Shown: piece by piece, positions 35,301 through 47,782 of the stretch
Layout of the letters: every line of letters starts with the position of its first letter
Position numbering within the stretch: the first letter of the stretch is position 1
Source of the DNA: Gigantopelta aegis
Lineage: Eukaryota; Mollusca; Gastropoda; Neomphalida; Peltospiridae
DNA length: 64,000 nucleotides
Assembly: GCF_016097555.1 (NCBI RefSeq)
Contig: NC_054699.1
Coordinates: forward strand, 7,133,026-7,197,025
Reading direction: 5' to 3'
Position numbers and translations under genes: made by a program
Notes under the pieces: generated by a model
Databases searched by the model: none
What the model was told of the DNA's origin: nothing
The model's input: the letters and a program-made list of their open reading frames with translations, nothing else

Positions 35301-38300
35301 CAGTGAAAGACTTACAATAGATAGTGAATGACTGACAGCACACAATGAAAGACAGACAGCAGACAGTGAAATACTAACACCAGGCAGTGAAAGATTGACA
35401 GCAGACAGTGAAAGACTGACAACAGACAGTGAAAGTGTGGCAGCAGACACCAGGCAGTGAAAGAGTGACAGCAGACAGCAGACAGTGAAAGACTGACAGC
35501 AGACAGTGAAAGACTGACAACAGATAGTGTACGACATACAGCAGACAGTGAAAGATTGACAGCAGACAGTGAAAGACTGACAGCAGACAGTGAAAGAGTG
35601 ACAACAGATAGCAGACTGCGAAAGACTGACAACAGACAGTGAAAGAGTGACAGCAGACAGCAGACAGTGAAAGACTGACAGCAGACAGGGAAAGACTGAT
35701 AACAGATAGTGTACGACTAACAGCATAGAGTGAAATAATGACATCAGAGAGTGAAAGACTGACAACAGACAGTGAAAGAGTGGCAGCAGACATCAGGCAG
35801 TGAAAGACTGACAGTAGACAGTGAAAGACTGACAGCAGACAGTGAATGACTGACAGCAGACAGTGAACGACAGACAGCAGACAGTGAAAGATTGACAGCA
35901 GACAGTGAAAGAGTGACAACAGATAGCAGACAGTGAAAGACTGACAACAGACAGTGAAAGAGTGACAGCAGAGAGTGAAAGACTGACAGCAGACAGTGAA
36001 AGACTGACAACAGATAGTGTACGACTAACAGCATAGAGTGAAAGAATGACAACAGACTGTGAAAGACTGACAGTAGACAGTGAAAGACTGACAACAGGGA
36101 AAGACTGACAGCAGACAGTGAATGACTGACAGCAGACAATGAACGACAGACAGCAGACAGTGAAAGACGGACAACAGACAGTGAAAGAGTGACAGCAGAC
36201 AGCAGACAGTGAAAGACTGACAGTAGACAGTGAAAGACTGACAACATACAGTGAAAGACTGACAGCATACAGTGAAAGACTGACAGCAGATAGTGTACGA
36301 CTAACAGCATAGAGTGAAATACTGACAGCAGAGAGTGAAAGACTGACAAAAGACAGTGAAAAAGTGACAACAGACAGCAGACAGTGAAAGAGTGACAGCA
36401 GACAGTGAAAGACTGACAGAAGATAGTGTACGACTAACAGTATAGAGTGAAAGACTGACAGCAGACAGTGAAAAAGTGACAACAGACAGCAGACAGTGAA
36501 AGACTGACAACAGACAGTGAAAGAGTGACAGCAGACAGCAGGCAGTGAAAGACTGACAACAGACAGTGAAAGAGTGACAGCAGACAGTTAAAGAGTAACA
36601 AGAGACAGCAGACAGTGAAAGACTGACAGCAGACAGTGAAAGACTGACAACAGAGAGTTAAAGAGTAACAACAGACAACAGACAGTGAAAGACTGACAAC
36701 AGACAGTTAAAGAGTAACAACAGACAGCAGACAGTGAAATACTGACAGTAGACAGTGAAAGACTGACAGCATACAGTTAAAGAGTAACAACAGACAACAG
36801 ACAGTGAAAGACTGACAACAGACAGTGAAAGACTGACAACAGACTGTGAAAGACTGACAACAGACAGTGAAAGACTGACAGTAGTGGGTGAAAGACTGAC
36901 AGCAGACAGTGAAAGACTGACAGTAGACAGTGAAAGACTGACAGCAGACAGTGAATGACTGACATCAGACAGTGAACCACAGACAGCAGACAGTGAAAGG
37001 CTGACAACAGACAGTGAAAGAGTGACAGCAGACAGTGAAAGACTGACAGTAGACAGTGAAAGACTGACAGCCCACAGTGAAAGACTGACAGCAGATAGGG
37101 TACGACTAACAGCATAGAGTGAAAGACTGACAGCAGAGTGAAAGACTGACAACAGACACTGAAAGAGTGATAGCACACAGCAGACAGTGAAATACTGACA
37201 ACAGACAGTGAAAGAGTGACAGCAGACAGCAAGCAGTGAAAAACTGACAGTAGACAGTGAAATACTAACACCAGGCAGTGAAAGATTGACAGCAGACATG
37301 AAAGACTGACAACAGACAGTGAAAGTGTGGCAGCAGACACCAGGCAGTGAAAGAGTGACAGCAGACATCAGGCAGTGAAAGACTGACAGTAGACAGTGAA
37401 AGACTGACAGCAGACAGTGAATGACTGACAGCAGACAGTGAACGACTGACAGCAGACAGTGAACGACAGACAGCAGACAGTGAAAGATTGACAGCAGACA
37501 GTGAAAGACTGACAGCAGACAGTGAAAGAGTGACAACAGATAGCAGACAGTGAAAGACTGACAACAGAAAGTGAAAGAGTGACAGCAGAGAGTGAAAGAC
37601 TGACAGCAGACAGTGAAAGACTCACAACAGATAGTGTACGACTAACAGCATAGAGTGAAAGAATGACAACAGACTGTGAAAGACTGACAGTAGACAGTGA
37701 AAGACTGACAACAGGGAAAGACTGACAGCAGACAGTGAATGACTTACAGCAGACAATGAACGACAGACAGCAGACAGTGAAAGACGGACAACAGACAGTG
37801 AAAGAGTGACAGCAGACAGCAGACAGTGAAAGACTAACAGACAGTGAAACTGACAGTGAAAGACAGCAGACAGTGAAAGACTGACAGCACGACTAACAGC
37901 ATAGAGTGAAATACTGACAGCAGAGAGTGAAAGACTGACAAAAGACAGTGAAAAAGTGACAACAGACAGCAGACAGTGAATGACTGACAACAGACAGTGA
38001 AAGACTGACAACAGACAGTAAAAGAGTGACAGCAGACAGCAGCCAGTGAAAGACTGACAGCAGACAGTGAAAGAGTGACAACGGACAGCAGACAGTGAAA
38101 TACTGACAACGAACAGTGAAAGAGTGACAGCAGACAGCAGGCAGTGAAAGACTTACAATAGACAGTGAATGACTGACAGCACACAATGAAAGACAGACAG
38201 CAGACAGTGAAAGACGGACAACAGACAGTGAAAGAGTGACAGAAGACAGTGAATGACTGACAGCACACAATGAACGACAGACAGCAGACAGTGAAAGAGT

Positions 38301-41300
38301 GACAGCAGACAGTGAAAGACTGACAGAAGATAGTGTACGACTAACAGTATAGAGTGAAAGACTGACAGCAGACAGTGAAAAAGTGACAACAGACAGCAGA
38401 CAGTGAAAGACTGACAACAGACAGTGAAAGAGTGACAGCAGACAGCAGGCAGTGAAATACTGACAACAGACAGTGAAAGAGTGACAGCAGACAGATAAAG
38501 AGTAACAAGAGACAGCAGACAGTGAAAGACTGACAGCAGACAGTGAAAGACTGACAACAGACAGTTAAAGAGTAACAACAGACAACAGACAGTGAAAGAC
38601 TGACAACAGATATTTAAAGAGTAAAAACAGACAGCAGACAGTGAAAGACTGACAGTAGACAGTGAAAGACTGACAGCATACAGTTAAAGAGTAACAACAG
38701 ACAACAGACAGTGAAAGACTGACAACAGACAGTGAAAGACTGACAACAAACAGGGAAAGACTGACAACAGACAGTGAAAGACTGACAGTAGTGGGAGAAA
38801 GACTGACAGCAGACAGTGAAAGACTGACAGTAGACAGTGAAAGACTGACAGCAGACAGTGAATGACTGACATCAGACAGTGAACCACAGACAGCAGACAG
38901 TGAAAGGCTGACAACAGACAGTGAAAGAGTGACAGCAGACAGCAGACAGTGAAAGACTGACAGCAGATAGGGTACGACTAACAGCATAGAGTGAAAGACT
39001 GACAGCAGAGAGTGAAAGACTGACAACAGACAGTGAAAGAGTGACAACACACAGCAGACAGTGAAATACTGACAACAGACAGTGAAAGAGTGACAGCAGA
39101 CAGCAAGCAGTGAAAAACTGACAGTAGACAGTGAAATACTAACACCAGGCAGTGAAAGATTGACAGCAGACAGTGAAAGACTGACAACAGACAGTGAAAG
39201 AGTGGCAGCAGACATCAGGCAGTGAAAGAGTGACAGCAGACAGCAGACAGTGAAAGACTGACAGCAGACAGTGAAATACTGACAACAGATAGTGTACGAC
39301 AGGCAGCAGACAGTGAAAGATTGACAGCAGACAGTGAAAGACTGACAGCAGACAGTGAAAGAGTGACAACAGATAGCAGACTGCGAAAGACTGACAACAG
39401 ACAGTGAAAGAGTGACAGCAGACAGCAGACAGTGAAAGACTGACAGCATACAGTGAAAGACTGACAACAGATAGTGTACGACTAACAGCATAGAGTGAAA
39501 GAATGACATCAGAGAGTGAAAGACTGACAACAGACAGTGAAAGACTGACAGCAGATAGTGTACGACTAACAGCATAGAGTGAAAGAATGACAGCAGAGAG
39601 TGAAAGACTGACAACAGACAGTGAAAGAGTGACAGCAAACAGCAGGCAGTAAAAGACTGACAGCAAACAGTGAACGACTGACAGTAGACAGTGAAAGACT
39701 GACAGCAGACAGTGAAAGACTGACAGCAAACAATGAAAGACTGACAGCAGACAGCAGGCAGTGAAATACTGACAGCAGACAGTGAACGACTGACAGTAGA
39801 CAGTGAAAGACTGACAGCAGACAGTGAAAGACTGACAGCAGGCAGTGAATGACTGACAGCAGACAGTGAAAGACTGACAACAGACAGTGAAAGAGTGACA
39901 GCAGACAGTTAAAGAGTAACAACAGACAGCAAACAGTGAAAGACTGACAGCAGACAGTGAAAGACTGACAGCAGATAGGGTACGACTAACAGCATAGAGT
40001 GAAAGACTGACAGCAGAGAGTGAAAGACTGAGAACAGACAGTGAAAGAGTGACAGCACACAGCAGACAGTGAAATACTGACAACAGACAGTGAAAGAGTG
40101 ACAGCAGACAGCAAGCAGTGAAAAACTGACAGTAGACAGTAAAATACTAACACCAGGCAGTGAAAGATTGACAGCAGACAGTGAAAGACTGACAACAGAC
40201 AGTGAAAGACTGACAGCAGATAGGGTACGACTAACAGCATAGAGTGAAAGACTGACAGCAGAGAGTGAAAGACTGACAACAGACAGTGAAAGAGTGACAG
40301 CACACAGCAGACAGTGAAATAATGACAACAGACAGTGAAAGAGTGACAGCAGACAGTTAAAGAGTAACAACAGACAGCAAACAGTGAAAGACTGACAGCA
40401 GACAGTGAAAGACTGACAGCAGATAGGGTACGACTAACAGCATAGAGTGAAAGACTGACAGCAGAGAGTGAAAGACTGACAACAGACAGTGAAAGAGTGA
40501 CAGCACACAGCAGACAGTGAAATACTGACAACAGACAGTGAAAGAGTGAGCAGCAGCAAGCAGTGAAAAACTGACAGTAGACAGTGAAATACTAACACCA
40601 GGCAGTGAAAGATTGACAGCAGACAGTGAAAGACTGACAACAGACAGTGAAAGACTGACAGCAGATAGGGTACGACTAACAGCATAGAGTGAAAGACTGA
40701 CAGCAGAGAGTGAAAGACTGACAACAGACAGTGAAAGAGTGACAGCACACAGCAGACAGTGAAATACTGACAACAGACAGTGAAAGAGTGACAGCAGACA
40801 GCAAGCAGTGAAAAACTGACAGTAGACAGTAAAATACTAACACCAGGCAGTGAAAGATTGACAGCAGACAGTGAAAGACTGACAACAGACAGTGAAAGAC
40901 TGACAGCAGATAGGGTACGACTAACAGCATAGAGTGAAAGACTGACAGCAGAGAGTGAAAGACTGACAACAGACAGTGAAAGAGTGACAGCACACAGCAG
41001 ACAGTGAAATAATGACAACAGACAGTGAAAGAGTGACAGCAGACAGTTAAAGAGTAACAACAGACAGCAAACAGTGAAAGACTGACAGCAGACAGTGAAA
41101 GACTGACAGCAGATAGGGTACGACTAACAGCATAGAGTGAAAGACTGACAGCAGAGAGTGAAAGACTGACAACAGACAGTGAAAGAGTGACAGCACACAG
41201 CAGACAGTGAAATACTGACAACAGACAGTGAAAGAGTGACAGCAGACAGCAAGCAGTGAAAAACTGACAGTAGACAGTGAAATACTAACACCAGGCAGTG

Positions 41301-42500
41301 AAAGATTGACAGCAGACAGTGAAAGACTGACAACAGACAGTGAAAGACTGACAGCAGATAGGGTACGACTAACAGCATAGAGTGAAAGACTGACAGCAGA
41401 GAGTGAAAGACTGACAACAGACAGTGAAAGAGTGACAGCACACAGCAGACAGTGAAATAATGACAACAGACAGTGAAAGAGTGACAGCAGACAGTAGACA
41501 GTGAAAGACTGACAGCAGACAGTGAAATACTGACAACAGATAGTGTACGACAGGCAGCAGACAGTGAAAGATTGACAGCAGACAGTGAAAGACTGACAGC
41601 AGACAGTGAAAGACTGACAACAGACAGTGAAAGAGTGACAGCAGACAGTTAAAGAGTAACAACAGACAGCAAACAGTGAATGACTGACAGCAGACAGTGA
41701 AAGACTGACAACAGATAGTGTACGACTGACAGCATAGAGTGAAAGAATGACATCAGAGAGTGAAAGACTGACAACAGACAGTGAAAGACTGACAGCAGAT
41801 TGTGTACGACTAACAACATAGAGTGAAATAATGACAACAGACAGTGAAAGAGTGACAACAGACAGCAAACAGTGAACGACTGACAGTAGACAGTGAAAGA
41901 CTGACAGCAGACAGTGAAAGACTGATAGCAGACAATGAAAGACTGACAGGAGACAGCAGGCAGTTAAATACTGACAGCAGACAGTGAACGACTGACAGTA
42001 GACAGTGAAAGACTGACAGCAGACAGTGAAAGACTGACAGCAGACAGTGAATGACTGACAGCAGACAGTGAAAGACTGACAGCAGACAGCAGGCAGTGAA
42101 AGACTGACCGCAGACAGTGAACGACTGGCAGTAGACAGTGGAAGACTGACAGCAGACAGTGAAAGACTGACAGTAGACAGTGAAAGACTGACAGCAGGTA
42201 GTGAATGATTGACAGTACAGTGAAAGTCTGACAGCAGACAGTGAACGACTGACAGTAGACAGTGAAAGACTGACATCAGACAGCAGGCAGTGAAAGACTG
42301 ACATCACACAGTGAACGGCTGACAACAGCCAGTGAACGACTGACAGCAGACAATGATTGACTGACAGCAGACAGTGAAAGACTGACAGCAGACATTGAAA
42401 GACTGACAGCAGACAGTGAAACACTGACAGCAGAGAGCGAACGACTGACAGTAGACAGTAAAAGACTAACAGCAAATAGTAAAAGACTGACAGTGAACAT
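32320..42500. repeat. 10.2-kb minisatellite, 21-base unit, with higher-order structure
   Basis: The basic unit is GACAGCAGACAGTGAAAGACT and close variants (GACAACAGACAGTGAAAGAGT), about 480 copies. Variant units such as GATAGTGTACGACTAACAGC and CACCAGGCAGTGAAAGATTG recur at fixed larger spacings: about 2.8 kb between 32.5 and 38.5 kb, and about 445-480 bases (alternating about 200 and 250) between 39.9 and 41.5 kb. Because 21 is a multiple of three, long minus-strand frames of Leu/Ser/Val/Cys/Phe heptads appear. They are shadows, not genes. The array lies between the two lectin genes. Confidence 0.95.
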
Positions 42501-42797
42501 GCCAAGGCGAGCTAAAAGTTACTCTCATTGAATTAGTCCCAGTCGAGTGACGATGAGCGAGAGTGAATTCTCCCCTCAAATAGCGAGGTTACAGATCGTG
42601 TAAATGACTAACAGCATCCATGATGTCCGGACGTAAACCGTCCCCAAATTCCACTATTTGATTGGTTTCACACGTGGACATTTGGATTACCTTGAAGCGC
42701 ATAAAACAGTCTAGCAGATATTTCCCAGCTCTATCTGGCTGGACTCGGCCTATGTTACGTACATTAATGACTTTCAATCCCACATTACAATTTTGTA

Positions 42798-43167
42798 TTA
42801 TACAGAGATATTACTACGCTAGTGCTATGTTAATTAATTTCGGTCTACACTACCAAGTCATCGGTCGTTGGGCCCATTGGGCTATTTCTCATTCCAGCCA
42901 GTGCACCATGACTGGTATATCAAAGACCGGTGGTATGTCCTATCCTGTCTGTGGAATGGTGCATATAAAAGATCCCTTGCTATTAATGGCAAAATGTAGC
43001 GGGTTTCCTCTCTAAGACTAAATGTTAAAATTACCAAATGTTTGACACCCAATAACCGATGATTAATAGTGTTGCCATTAAAAACAAAAAAACAACAACA
43101 CACCTCCCCCCCCCCCCGAAAACCAACAACAACAACAACAACACCAACAACAAACAAACACACAATA
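42798..43167 (+). mobile_element. SINE insertion present only in copy A
   Basis: The family phrases GGGCTATTTCTCATTCCAG, TGACTGGTATATCAAAG, ATATAAAAGATCCCTTGCT and CCAAATGTTTGACACC are visible, ending in a run of CAA/AAC-rich sequence. Copy B reads ATTTTGTACCAAGTG without it, giving an empty site. Confidence 0.8.
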
Positions 43168-43326
43168 CCAAGTGTTCTCTTATTTATTTTTCTCAGTATA
43201 TTTTAGACACGAAATAGGCGCCATTTGAAATTTGCTATGGTGAGGAGGGGGTGGGGGCGTGCACTACAGTAATGAGTCATTGCAAAATACGTCAGACCCT
43301 GCGCTACTAGCCGGCAAAAGTACAAC

Positions 43327-43337
43327 TATATATATAG
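43327..43337 (+). promoter_or_regulatory. TATA box of lectin exon-1 copy A
   Basis: TATATATATAG, 53 bases before the ATG, followed by CTACGCAGTGAACC and GGAATAAAAC as in the other two copies. Confidence 0.6.
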
Positions 43338-43389
43338 TGAACTACGCAGTGAACCATCAGTGGAATAAAACACAGATCAAGCTGTCAAC

Positions 43390-43429
43390 ATGTTCGTGAT
43401 ATTTGTCTTGTGCTCGGTGTGTCTAACAT
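43390..43429 (+). CDS. C-type lectin gene 2, exon 1 copy A (signal peptide)
   Basis: Encodes MFVIFVLCSVCLT and one base of the next codon, then donor GTGAGT at 43430. Phase fits exon 2 at 51940. It is identical in coding sequence to copy B at 46996, so gene 2 may be transcribed from either promoter, or this copy is left from the tandem duplication without its own downstream exons. About 160 bases downstream, TCTGTCGTGACACATAAAG matches intron 1 of gene 1 (about 17315), which confirms paralogy. Confidence 0.7.
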
Positions 43430-44168
43430 GTGAGTATATAAGGTAGACAAGTAGCCCGATCTAGTGTTCATTTTGAAATGATAATTAATTTCGCAGTAAT
43501 TATAGGATATATTTCAAAAATTAATCATTTGATCTCCAAACTTCTCGCGGTTTGGAATAAATAAAAAACACTTTATTGCAAAACCACACTCTACACTGGT
43601 CTCTGTCGTGACACATAAAGTTGGTATACAGTGAAAGCTCGTTTACAATCTAATAAATATGGGATGTCTACACCCATGATTTTAACATCTGCTAATAAAG
43701 TGTAATAGTTCTAAAGAAAGTTTGACTGAAATAATATTTTTAATACAAAAAGAAGAAAAATTGCGGTACAAATTAGAGCAGCGGTAACGGTGTCAAAGCA
43801 ATTAGGTAACATTATTCGATAGCCCGAAAACAGGGCTCGAAATATTGTTCTGCGAAAAACGAAAATCAGTCCATTTTGTTTTACCTAGCAGGTGCAAAAA
43901 GAATCGCATGCTAAAAGTATCAAAATGTCCGATTATCTGATTTTGTATTTAACTGAGGCTAAGCTCGTAATTCTGTTATATTTTAATTTTAGAATGCTCT
44001 AAAATATATCTCAATGGTCCTACGTTTCTACACACTGTCCCAAACCTACAACTCACCGCGTGCTATATCATTTCCAGCGGCTCATATATTTTTTTTTAGC
44101 AGGCGATATATCTTTTGGTCTGCTATATATAAAAAGCTAACAACAGGCCATATTTTAACGTCAAACAC

Positions 44169-45014
44169 ATGTCGCGAGCGAGTGAAGCACAGCGAAACAA
44201 CGTCATTGGTCGTTTATAAGCAGGCGAATTGAGGCCGGCCATTGCAGGGATGTTCCATGTATCCCCGAGCACGATATCGCGATTGTGGTATTGGTTCCAG
44301 CAATATTAGACAACACGCGACCTTCTCAGATAAGGCAGACCACGTGTGACCACTGTGGGCCAGGACCGCTACATACGGGTAATCCATCCACGGCAAAGGA
44401 CCACCACGGCAACTTCTACTGCTTCCGCAATACCAGAATATTGACTCAGACGGTGTGGAACCGACTAAATGAGGCAGGTACTGTAGTCAGACGGCCTGTA
44501 AGATGTGTCATTTTGACTGAACAACATTGTCGACTACGACGTCAGTGGTGTCAAGTGCACATAGTATGACCTCTACTGCAGTGGTGAAGTGTATCGTTCC
44601 GAGACTTCTGTTTCTCGTCGTCGCGCTGATGGAAGATGTCGAGTGTACAAACGTCGTCGTGAACGTTATGCCGCAAATTGCATACAGGGAGTGTATAGAT
44701 TCGGTGGTGGCAGTGTGATGACGTGGGCAGCAATTTCACACACTGACGGACCAATCTGGTTCATATCTAAGGCAACTTAACGTCACAGAGATAATCGAAA
44801 TGAAATTTTGCAGCCACACGTCTTTCCAATTATGAATAACGCCAACGTTGTATTGCAGCACGACAACGCAAGACCACACACAGCTAGACTAACACCAGTA
44901 TACCTGCACAATGACATTCAGGTCCTGTCCTGGCCTGCTAGATCTCCGGATTTGAACTCAGTAGCACATGTATGGCATGAGTTGGTTAGTCGATCGTCAA
45001 CCAAAGGCACATAA
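44169..45014 (+). pseudogene. Decayed Tc1-like transposase, copy A
   Basis: Starts MSRASEAQRNNVIGRL, then reaches a stop. Later pieces in various frames show SPSTISRLW, GRPRVTT, RRERYAANCIQGVYRFGGGS, VMTWAAISH, QHDNARPHTA and SPDLNSVAHVWHEL. Order and motifs are those of Tc1 transposases. The third catalytic acid is lost (NSVAH instead of NPIEH), and there are several stops and frameshifts. Terminal repeats were not found. It lies in what would be intron 1 of lectin gene 2. Confidence 0.8.
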
Positions 45015-46053
45015 TCTTCCACATATGGCACTGACTCTACAGGTGTAGCTGGCCACCATTCCACAACGTGTAATTCGTAATTTTATTGCTTACACGGGAA
45101 GGAGATGCCAGGCACTTTTGGATTCTCATGGCGGGCACACACACTATTGATTATTTCTGAAGTTTGGTAGAAAATACGAAATATCCGTTTGCAGTGTTTT
45201 ATGCCAAGAATACTGATAATATTTACCAATAGGTAAATATAGAATACTATAGGAGTTCGGTCAGATATGTTTGGGAAGTTCACTCGTTTCGTAAGAATGA
45301 TATCTAGCGAAAACGAGTGTGGTATTTTATTTATTACCCTCCTTTAAACCACGCAAATTATGAAAAATAAATAAATACATTTTGCATTTCAAGACCAGAT
45401 GTCGATTTGCATAACTTGCTGGAGCACGACTACGTGCCGCCACATTGAGAAATAGTTCGTTGTTTTCAGGGGAGAGGTGTAGACGTACTTCCCCTTAAAT
45501 TTCCATCAGGTTTCTTTTTTTTAATTTAAAGAAAGCTGTAAGGTACATGCATAAATATATGTTTATTTTCATATTGGGTGAAAAATGGGTAAAACTAATG
45601 CATAATTCCATATTTTAACAAAATGCCCCCAAGAAACAAATGTTCCCGTTACGCCACTGGTTATGCTAAAAATGATGAATTCACAAATCACAACTGACAA
45701 AAGCAGCAGAGTTCACGGGAAAACTACAGTTATAACTTTAATGTCGACGATAGTCACTTTTCGCGCCCTTGTTTTGGCTTTGTACACAATAAATATAGCA
45801 TAGCTTACCGTAATTTCACTTGAAATCCATATTTCGTAAAAGTTACAATTTTTTAATCACAGGATTTTCTTCAAACACATTCAGGTGCATTAGTAATGTT
45901 CAAAAAATTTAAAATAAAAATCAATAGGAATTTTGTATTGTATTTTTTCCAGCATTCTTAAAACGGAATAGTCATGTACCCGATTTATGGTTATTTTAAG
46001 GAGGTGCAAAGTGATGTCATTGGAATTCTGACGTCATTCAAATTCAAAATTAG
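45015..46053. other. AT-rich remainder of copy A, no gene seen
   Basis: No coding sequence recognised. It repeats as 48546-49421 with indels. Confidence 0.5.
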
Positions 46054-46932
46054 ACAGCAGACAGCAGGCAGTGAAAGACTGACCGCAGACAGTGAACGAC
46101 TGGCAGTAGACAGTGGAAGACTGACAGCAGACAGTGAAAGACTGACAGTAGACAGTGAAAGACTGACAGCAGGTAGTGAATGATTGACAGTACAGTGAAA
46201 GTCTGACAGCAGACAGTGAACGACTGACAGTAGACAGTGAAAGACTGACATCAGACAGCAGGCAGTGAAAGCTGACATCACACAGTGAACGGCTGACAAC
46301 AGCCAGTGAACGACTGACAGCAGACAATGATTGACTGACAGCAGACAGTGAAAGACTGACAGCAGACATTGAAAGACTGACAGCAGACAGTGAAACACTG
46401 ACAGCAGAGAGCGAACGACTGACAGTAGACAGTAAAAGACTAACAGCAAATAGTAAAAGACTGACAGTGAACATGCCAAGGCGAGCTAAAAGTTACTCTC
46501 ATTGAATTAGTCCCAGTCGAGTGACGATGAGCGAGAGTGAATTCTCCCCTCAAATAGCGAGGTTACAGATCGTGTAAATGACTAACAGCATCCATGATGT
46601 CCGGACGTAAACCGTCCCCAAATTCCACTATTTGATTGGTTTCACACGTGGACATTTGGTTTACCTTGAAGCGCATAAAACAGTCTAGCAGATATTTCCC
46701 AGCTCTATCTGGCTGGACTCGGCCTATGTTACGTACATTAATGACTTTCAATCCCACATTACAATTTTGTACCAAGTGTTCTCTTATTTATTTTTCTCAG
46801 TATATTTTAAGACACGAAATAGGCGCCATTTGAAATTTGCTATGGTGAGGAGGGGGTGGGGGGAGTGCACTGCAGTAATGAGTCATTGCAAAATACGTCA
46901 GACCCTGCGCTACTAGCCGGCAAAAGTTCAAC

Positions 46933-46943
46933 TATATATATAG
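46933..46943 (+). promoter_or_regulatory. TATA box of lectin exon-1 copy B
   Basis: TATATATATAG at the same distance from the ATG as in copy A. Confidence 0.6.
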
Positions 46944-46995
46944 TGAGCTACGCAGTGAACCATCAGTGGAATAAAACACAGATCAAGCTGTCAAC

Positions 46996-47035
46996 ATGTT
47001 CGTGATATTTGTCTTGTGCTCGGTGTGTCTAACAT
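46996..47035 (+). CDS. C-type lectin gene 2, exon 1 copy B (signal peptide)
   Basis: Same 40 bases as copy A (MFVIFVLCSVCLT), donor GTGAGT at 47036. It is the exon 1 nearest to exon 2 (51940) and so the likeliest first exon of gene 2. Spliced to exon 2, one base plus TT gives a Phe codon and the protein continues ISGQKEDPDVSRCPAKL. Confidence 0.75.
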
Positions 47036-47782
47036 GTGAGTATATAAGGTAGACAAGTAGCCCAATCTAGTGTTCATTTTGAGATAATAATTAATTTCGC
47101 AGTAATTATAGGATATATTTCAAAAATTAATCATTTGATCTCCAAACACCTCGCGGTTTGGAATAAATAAAAAAACACTGGTCTGTAGAGTGGTGTTTTG
47201 TATTTTATTGCAAAACGACACTCTACACTGGTCTCTGTCGTGACACATAAAGTTGGTATGAAGTGGAAGCTCGTTTAAAAGCTAATAAATATGGGATGTC
47301 TACGCCCATGATTTTAACATCTGCTAATAAAGTGTAATAGTTCTAAAGAAAGTTTCATTGAAATAATATTTTTAAAACAAAAAGAAGAAAAATTCCGGGA
47401 TTAATTAGAGCAGCGGTAACGGTGTCAAAGCAATTATGTAACATTATTCGATAGCCCGAAAAGAGGGCTCGACATGTTGTCCTGCGAAAAGCGAAAATCA
47501 GTCCATTTTGTTTTACCTAGCAGGTATGAAAATGTCCGATTATCTCATTTTGTATTTAACTGAGGCTAAGCTCGTAATTCTGTTATATTTTAATTTTAGA
47601 ATGCTCTAAAATACATCTCAATGGTCTTAATTTTCTACACACTGTCCCAAACCTACAAATCACCGCGTGCTATATCATTTCCAGCGGCTCATATACTTTT
47701 TTATTTTTAGCAGGCGATATTTCTTTTAGCCTGCTACATATAAAAAGATAACAATAGGCCATATTTTAACGTCAAACACATG

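Larger units (their letters stand above)
42079..46053 (+). repeat. Tandem duplication, copy A (about 4 kb)
   Basis: The end of the 21-base array, the flanking direct repeat, promoter, exon 1, the start of intron 1 and a dead Tc1-like transposase occur here and again at 46054-49421 in the same order. The junction at 46053/46054 joins AAATTCAAAATT directly to a 21-base unit, so one breakpoint lies in the array. Identity is near 99% in places (one mismatch in the first 150 bases past the array) but indels accumulate later. Copy A has an extra 370-base SINE insertion. Confidence 0.85.

Noticed and set aside
32320-42500. Possible CRISPR array
   Set aside because: Units are contiguous 21-mers without unique spacers, in a eukaryotic setting with no cas genes.
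32210-42505. Dozens of minus-strand frames with repeating Leu-Ser-Ala-Val or Phe-His-Cys-Leu heptads
   Set aside because: The 21-base unit is a multiple of three, so any unit without a stop gives a long frame. They overlap in all three frames and follow the DNA repeat, not a protein pattern.
43838-44100. Second hAT-type end (CAGGGCTCGAAAT) in the duplicated region
   Set aside because: No matching right end found, and copy B does not keep the motif.
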